Source: Candidatus Sulfotelmatobacter sp. (GTDB lineage: Bacteria; Acidobacteriota; Terriglobia; Terriglobales; Acidobacteriaceae). From it: DNA of 10,306 bases. A model generated the notes under the pieces. It saw nothing but the letters and a program-made list of their open reading frames with translations, did no database searches and was not told the DNA's origin. This document shows positions 6,023 to 10,306 of this stretch, in pieces (the first letter of the stretch is position 1; each line of letters begins with the position of its first letter). The stretch spans positions 1 to 10,306 of the forward strand of contig JASHTD010000412.1 of the NCBI GenBank assembly GCA_030040725.1, in the 5' to 3' direction. Both the position numbers and the translations under genes were made by a program.

Positions 6023-6946
6023 CTACTGCGGGCTCGGCGGCTGTACTGTCATGCTACGTGCGACGTAATGGCTTCCATCAAAACGCGTCAACACGGTGAC
6101 TTGAGCCGACTCGTGCAGGTTTTCGTCGGGCGGAATTAATGCGGGATCGAAAGAGATTTCGTAGGTCTTGTTATCAATGGAAGATGTTATAACCAGCAGG
6201 CCAAGACGAAGATCCAGCCCTGTAATGCGGCCGACAAACGTGAAATTCATTCCAGGAACAGCCAGTACTGAAATTTCGCGGGCTACATCTTCGCCGTCTT
6301 GTTGCGAGCCGAATTTAATGTTTACCAAAGTGCCCGGAATAAGTTCATCCACGGTCGTCGCGTGACCGCCTTGAAGGATCGTTGTTTGCGGCGTCAGGTG
6401 TACTTTCATGGGACGCGGAGAAATCGCGTCGCGTAACAACAATTCCTGTTTATCGGCGCGATAGCTGGTTATAGTTCCTTGACTCTCGCCCGCCACTACT
6501 GTGTTTCGCAGGCGAATATTTTTCGCAAAGACCATGTTGCCATCAAGAATCGTATCGACATAGACACGATCTCCAAGGTGCAGGTCGGCAGCCGAACCCG
6601 GCCGAGTTCCCAAGTAAATATGCGTGCGCGGGTCGAAGAAGATCTTTTCTTTGCCGCCACCAAAAGACTGCACTGTGATTTCATCGCGGACGCGGTCGAG
6701 GTTTCGGATGGTGCCGCCAATCAACGTAGCATTCGCCGGGGGTAACGATGGCAGATCGGGCAACAGGCTCGCCGGATCGATGGTCGCATCCGTATCTCCA
6801 GCGGTTTCCGCCGGATCGTTAGCGTCCGCAGATTTAGGCGCCGACGATACCAGGCTTTGCGCAGGTGTCGGTGTCTGCGCCGGGCAAACTGCGCCAATGC
6901 CGGTCAGGATAGCTGCCACAAGCACGCACCATGCGAGACGACCCAT
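6023..6946 (-). CDS. Exported protein with three DUF5666-like beta repeats
   Basis: A 307-residue protein. Residues 1-23 form a signal peptide (hydrophobic core LAWCVLVAAILTGIGAV, cleavage after CPA); Cys21 is not in a canonical lipobox. Residues 24-72 are an acidic, Pro/Ala-rich linker. Three related beta modules follow at about 77-147, 156-228 and 238-302. Each opens with G-x-I-x-x-(L/Y) (GGTIRNLDRVRDEITV, QGTITSYRADKQELLL, VGRITGLDLRLGLLVI) and continues with a T/D-rich strand pair, then a short segment of the kind L-x-x-G-x-x-V. This matches the DUF5666 type of OB-like repeat, whose biochemical role is not established. GGGGGAG 9 bases upstream of the ATG supports the start. The gene shares a divergent intergenic region with the TPR gene. 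A periplasmic or surface binding role is likely; the partner is unknown. Confidence 0.75.
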   Translation of the reverse strand: MGRLAWCVLVAAILTGIGAVCPAQTPTPAQSLVSSAPKSADANDPAETAGDTDATIDPASLLPDLPSLPPANATLIGGTIRNLDRVRDEITVQSFGGGKEKIFFDPRTHIYLGTRPGSAADLHLGDRVYVDTILDGNMVFAKNIRLRNTVVAGESQGTITSYRADKQELLLRDAISPRPMKVHLTPQTTILQGGHATTVDELIPGTLVNIKFGSQQDGEDVAREISVLAVPGMNFTFVGRITGLDLRLGLLVITSSIDNKTYEISFDPALIPPDENLHESAQVTVLTRFDGSHYVARSMTVQPPSPQ

Positions 6947-7111
6947 GCTGATTCACTCCCCCTTATGCTTTTCGACGCAGCAGTTCGATGCCGATTCGCC
7001 GCATAAGGTGGTCGTCTTTCGATAAAAATGAGAAATTCTACGGCAAACAATGGCCATAATCTCGCATCTTAGTTTTGCTTCAGCCGCATCTTGAGGAGGG
7101 GGTGTGCAGGC
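6947..7111. promoter_or_regulatory. Divergent intergenic region with an 8-bp inverted repeat
   Basis: This region must carry the leaders of two outward-facing genes, the DUF5666-like gene (minus) and the TPR gene (plus). CCTTATGC at 6961-6968 and GCATAAGG at 7001-7008 are perfect inverted copies separated by 32 bases, a layout that could hold a dimeric regulator or occur by chance. CATAAT at 7055-7060 resembles a -10 element for the plus strand, but I see no good -35 partner. A strong ribosome site, GAGGAGGGGG at 7093-7102, precedes the TPR start. Confidence 0.4.
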
Positions 7112-8269
7112 ATGGTTGGGAAAATCTGGGACGTGAAGATCTGGAACATCAAGAATTCGATTGCCGCCGGCTTGGTTGCGATTGTGATCGCGGCCTGTCC
7201 CTTCGCACGCGCGGGTGAAATCAAGATTACGCTGCCCATGCGTAGCCATCTCACTCCAGTGCAACGATTGAACCGCAGAGGCGTGGAAGAAGTTGCCAAG
7301 CATCGCTACGAAAAAGCGGAAGCCTTATTTTATCGGGCGTACCTGCTTGACCCGGATGATCCGTACACTCTCAACAATCTGGGCTATATCTCGGAACTGC
7401 AGGGCCAGGTCGACCGCGCGCTGAATTTTTACCAGCTTGCCGGAGAGCAGGCGACCGATGCCGTCATCGCGCGGGCCAGTTCGTCGCGAGTTGAAGGACA
7501 ATCAATCAAGGCGGCGTTGGCCATCCCCGATCAGCCAATGCAGATCAACCATGATAACGTCGAAGCTGTGCGCATGCTGTCGCAAGGGCGTGCTCCTGAG
7601 GCTGATCTATTCCTGACCCAGGTTCTGCAAAAAAATCCCAACAATGTTTTCACATTGAACAATCTTGGGGTCGCCAAGGAGATGGAAGGCGAGTCGCAGG
7701 AAGCGCTGAAGTTCTACGACCAGGCCGCAGCTGAAAGTTCCAATGCCTCGGCCGTCGTGACACTCGATCGCGCCTGGAGAGGCAAACCAGTAAGCCAGAT
7801 GGCTGCCCGGAATGCCAGGAGCCTGCGCAACAGGATCGCAACCCAGCAGAGCACGGAAGCGCAGCTGGCAGACTTGAACGTTCGAGGCGTATCTGCATTG
7901 AACCGTAACGACGTGCGGGACGCGGAGCAGGATTTTCGAGCAGCCTACGCGCTCGACCCTAATAACGCATTCGCGCTGAACAACATTGGATATGTTTCTG
8001 AAATGAATGGCGACCGCGAGACCGCGGAATTCTTTTACGGCAAGGCCCAGACCATGCCCGGAGCAAATCTGAAAGTCGGTCTAGCCACACGCACGACCGC
8101 CGAAGGGTCAAAACTGGTACAGGTTGCGTCCGAAAGCGATTCCAGCGTGGAGTCGAAGGTTGCTCAGCAACAAGCGGCGCGCCGCGCGCGGCATGAGCCG
8201 GTGGAACTGCTGCGCCGTGATAACACTCCCGTGCAGGAACAACCGAGCCAGACCGCTCCCAACCAATAG
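7112..8269 (+). CDS. Exported tetratricopeptide-repeat protein with three TPR modules
   Basis: A 385-residue protein. Residues 1-34 form a signal peptide (core SIAAGLVAIVIAACPF, cleavage at ARA before GE), so it acts in the periplasm or outside. The body has three modules at about 50-135, 148-231 and 253-340. Each has a first TPR helix pair (for example EKAEALFYRAYLLDPDDPYT) then a highly similar second TPR starting LNN(L/I)G at 87, 182 and 289, continuing E-x-x-G-x-x-x-x-A-x-x-FY, and ending in a non-TPR stretch that closes each module (VEGQSIKAALA, WRGKPVSQMA, TAEGSKLVQVA). The C-terminus (345-385) is Gln/Arg-rich and probably disordered. TPR proteins are scaffolds in polysaccharide export and outer-membrane assembly. 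The ATG at 7112 follows a strong ribosome site (7093-7102); an upstream TTG at 7091 would place the signal peptide deeper and is rejected. The gene ends 12 bases from the convergent flippase-fusion gene. Confidence 0.85.
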   Translation: MVGKIWDVKIWNIKNSIAAGLVAIVIAACPFARAGEIKITLPMRSHLTPVQRLNRRGVEEVAKHRYEKAEALFYRAYLLDPDDPYTLNNLGYISELQGQVDRALNFYQLAGEQATDAVIARASSSRVEGQSIKAALAIPDQPMQINHDNVEAVRMLSQGRAPEADLFLTQVLQKNPNNVFTLNNLGVAKEMEGESQEALKFYDQAAAESSNASAVVTLDRAWRGKPVSQMAARNARSLRNRIATQQSTEAQLADLNVRGVSALNRNDVRDAEQDFRAAYALDPNNAFALNNIGYVSEMNGDRETAEFFYGKAQTMPGANLKVGLATRTTAEGSKLVQVASESDSSVESKVAQQQAARRARHEPVELLRRDNTPVQEQPSQTAPNQ

Positions 8270-8279
8270 AGCTCCCGCT

Positions 8280-8305
8280 CGCTATGCGCTGCGCTCTTGA
8301 TAGCG
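8280..8305. repeat. Weak 6-bp inverted repeat at convergent gene ends
   Basis: CGCTAT (8280-8285) pairs with ATAGCG (8300-8305) across a 14-base loop, beside the 12-base gap between the stops of the TPR gene and the flippase-fusion gene. It has no adjacent T-run, so its value as a terminator for the TPR transcript is doubtful. No better terminator is seen in the gap. Confidence 0.25.
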
Positions 8306-10291
8306 ATCGATATCTGACTCTGGATCGTACGTGAAATAGCGCACCAGATTCTTGAAGTATCGCAGCAGCGTATTGACATTGGTCGCATACCAGCAGCAGC
8401 GGGTCATCTGCGGAGAAAACCCGCAAATAAAACGGAATTGATCCAGGGCCACACGAGAATCGCCCAGCATCGCCGCTGCAATGCGGTGATTGCCATCCAG
8501 AATTGTCAGTGGTCCGGTTTCGTTCACTCCGATCAGCAGGACCGCCGGATTCACCAGATTGTCCTGTACGGTAGAACTGAGCAGGCGGAGCTTGCCGAAG
8601 AAACGGTCGTTGGTAGGAGCCTTTAAGTGAACCCTGATCCGCTCGACCACATCGGTCAGATAAAAGCTGCCCTGAGCCACGCGTCGCCATTGTGCTCGCG
8701 GAAAGAATCGAATTCTGTCCAATTCGTCCTGTGACAAGCGAACCTCGTACCATGCCGTATCGGCGGGAAGCTCACGCCACATGGGGCCTCTGCGCAGAAA
8801 TAACAGAGCCTGGCGCACCGCATTTTCACGCGGACTGCCGAGATCCGGGTTTCTGACCAGATGGTCGAACTGGTTGCGGTACTCATCAAATTCCGGATGG
8901 TGAAATTCACTTCTCAGGAATTCGGCCATCACTTCTTCCTCGGGCAACCGGCGGCCGACTCGAAGCCCGGGGTAAGTGGCCAAGGGCTTCGGCGCAAAAT
9001 GTGCCCGCAGCAGCGGCACGATCAGAAGAGCAAGCAAGGCGACCATCAACACCAATTGCACGAGTATGACCTGGCGGAGCGTATGGTGAAGCATATAAAC
9101 TCCGGCCACCAAAGCGCCGCTGAAAGCGAGTTGTAACCAGCTGGTATTCGCGATTTTGCGCGACATTTCGTAGGTAATAATCACCGAGCTCAGGGAATAC
9201 ACTCCGGTCATGACGGCATAGAGAATCAGCAGCGGAGCCAGCGCGCCATACATGCCCAGTTCAAAGTGCGATCCGAACAGCATCTTCCATAGAAAGCTGG
9301 GAACCATCCATAGGCCGAAGATCAGTACCGAGAGGATAAGAAAAACCAGTAGCAGCGAGGTGAATAAAACTGGGCTGCCTTCTTGCTCTTCGCTGCCCGC
9401 GCCGGCGGAAACGGGAAACATAGTGTTGACGACCGACCATGCGCACATGTTCACCAGTCGCCCCACCAGGGCGACGGCGGCATAGAATCCGGCTTCGGCG
9501 GGCGGGAAAAAGTGCTTCACCAGTACGATATCGAAGTTGTTGATCACAGTCTGCCCGGAGAAGAAAACAATCGCCTGCAGGCCTTCCTGGAAGGAAATGG
9601 CGATTCCATGAAAACTGAGAGAAGATAAGCCGGGGCTGGGCGCCGCGAATAGATAAGCCACGATCACCGCCAGAACGCTGGCCAGGACCGCGCCCTCAAC
9701 TCCCATGCCGATTTCGATGAGGAGAAATACTCCGCCCACGCGGACCAATCCTTCCAGGATGAAGTTGATCGCGAGCGGTGCGAATGCGTGGATTCCCTGA
9801 ATGTATCCGCGGCGCACACCGAGCGGAATGTAAAACGCCGCGCCCAGGGCCAGCAGCGATATGAGAAACGAACTTGGCAGATTGAGGTATTGCTGCAGCG
9901 GAACTTTGAACAGAAACAACAGCAGACCAATCGCCAAGCCGGCCATCCAGGAGCGTTGATGAAGCGTGGCAAAAAACGCGGCTCGCTCCTGCGGCGAATT
10001 ACTCCTTGCAACATACTTTGCGCACACCACCTGAAACGACAAGGTGATGCCCGAGGCCAACATCAGCATCGTATAAACCGCTGTGGCGTGGGCAAAGCCG
10101 CTCGGACCCAGAAGCCGGGCGGTCGCAACGTTGTAAACCAGATTAGTGAGGCCCACCAATCCTGACCCCGCGAGCAAGGTCAGGCTGCCGCCGAGCAATT
10201 TTGATCGCAGAGTTTTGGGAGGCGCGGCTGCCGGGGCCAGTCCACCACTGGCGGCCTCAACTTCCTCCTCGGATTTCATTATTTCGGCCAT
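8282..10291 (-). CDS. Wzx/MATE-type polysaccharide flippase fused to a DGNHR (ParB/SerK-like) cytoplasmic domain
   Basis: A 669-residue fusion read without interruption. After a polar N-terminus, residues about 32-430 form roughly 12 membrane helices with the layout of polysaccharide exporters (RfbX/Wzx, MOP superfamily): SLTLLAGSGLVGLTNLVYN near the start, LLGPSGFAHATAVY at 60-73, and NNFDIVLVKHFFPPAEAGFY at 251-270, a typical mid-domain motif. Wzx proteins flip lipid-linked glycans across the inner membrane. A short linker (431-450) leads to a soluble domain of about 220 residues. Residues 571-620 carry strand-rich sequence and ILDGNHRIAAAMLG (597-610), which matches the DGxHRxxAA signature of the ParB N-terminal, SerK and sulfiredoxin-like fold, where it lines a nucleotide or phosphate pocket. 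Cys623, Cys632 and Cys633 follow. The frame stays open from the ATG at 10291 to the right window edge and no ribosome site is visible, so a longer N-terminus cannot be excluded. Confidence 0.83.
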   Translation of the reverse strand: MAEIMKSEEEVEAASGGLAPAAAPPKTLRSKLLGGSLTLLAGSGLVGLTNLVYNVATARLLGPSGFAHATAVYTMLMLASGITLSFQVVCAKYVARSNSPQERAAFFATLHQRSWMAGLAIGLLLFLFKVPLQQYLNLPSSFLISLLALGAAFYIPLGVRRGYIQGIHAFAPLAINFILEGLVRVGGVFLLIEIGMGVEGAVLASVLAVIVAYLFAAPSPGLSSLSFHGIAISFQEGLQAIVFFSGQTVINNFDIVLVKHFFPPAEAGFYAAVALVGRLVNMCAWSVVNTMFPVSAGAGSEEQEGSPVLFTSLLLVFLILSVLIFGLWMVPSFLWKMLFGSHFELGMYGALAPLLILYAVMTGVYSLSSVIITYEMSRKIANTSWLQLAFSGALVAGVYMLHHTLRQVILVQLVLMVALLALLIVPLLRAHFAPKPLATYPGLRVGRRLPEEEVMAEFLRSEFHHPEFDEYRNQFDHLVRNPDLGSPRENAVRQALLFLRRGPMWRELPADTAWYEVRLSQDELDRIRFFPRAQWRRVAQGSFYLTDVVERIRVHLKAPTNDRFFGKLRLLSSTVQDNLVNPAVLLIGVNETGPLTILDGNHRIAAAMLGDSRVALDQFRFICGFSPQMTRCCWYATNVNTLLRYFKNLVRYFTYDPESDIDRYQERSA

Positions 10292-10306
10292 GCGCGAATG
10301 TCGGAG

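Noticed and set aside
7959..8753. Minus-strand open frame of 264 codons
   Set aside because: It crosses the ends of two well-supported genes (TPR and flippase fusion) in another frame and shows no motif of its own.

Overview
The window looks like chromosomal DNA from an acidobacterium (Acidobacteriota, Terriglobia-like). This is an inference from GC-rich codon use, from the family mix, and above all from the C-terminal tail of the secreted protein at 3832-5703: Ig-like repeat, hydrophobic pair, Cys-Gly cluster, final beta strands. That architecture is one I associate with acidobacterial secreted proteins. No 16S or other marker is present, so the phylum is not proven. The theme is surface polysaccharide: making, moving and trimming it.

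Left part (1-4179, + strand): a compact gene run. It starts with a left-handed beta-helix protein cut by the window edge (probably the end of an NDP-sugar enzyme). Then come a single-domain STAS protein, a small exported low-complexity protein with a C-terminal membrane segment, a thymidylate-kinase-like P-loop kinase, and a GT4 glycosyltransferase. Gaps are 5, 41, 4 and 92 bases, so the first four genes are probably one transcript and the glycosyltransferase may belong to it.

Middle (3832-7090, - strand): a secreted GH71/GH99-like glycoside hydrolase, then upstream of it an exported protein with three DUF5666-like beta repeats. The hydrolase gene overlaps the glycosyltransferase reading frame tail to tail by 348 bases, in exact antisense codon register. 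A 319-base gap between the two minus-strand genes holds a CTTGCT-rich repeat patch and a small hairpin.

Right part (7091-10306): a divergent intergenic region, an exported TPR protein built from three copies of a TPR-plus-extension module (+), and a large minus-strand protein. The large protein joins a Wzx/MATE-type polysaccharide flippase (about residues 1-430) to a cytoplasmic domain carrying a DGNHR motif of the ParB/SerK/sulfiredoxin-like kind. This fusion is the most unusual thing in the window.

Taken together: sugar activation (beta-helix protein), glycosyl transfer (GT4), lipid-linked export (flippase fusion) and extracellular hydrolysis (GH71/99-like) form a plausible exopolysaccharide locus. 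The STAS protein, the P-loop kinase and the DGNHR domain are candidate control or phosphorylation parts. No RNA genes, insertion sequences, CRISPR arrays or phage genes were recognised.
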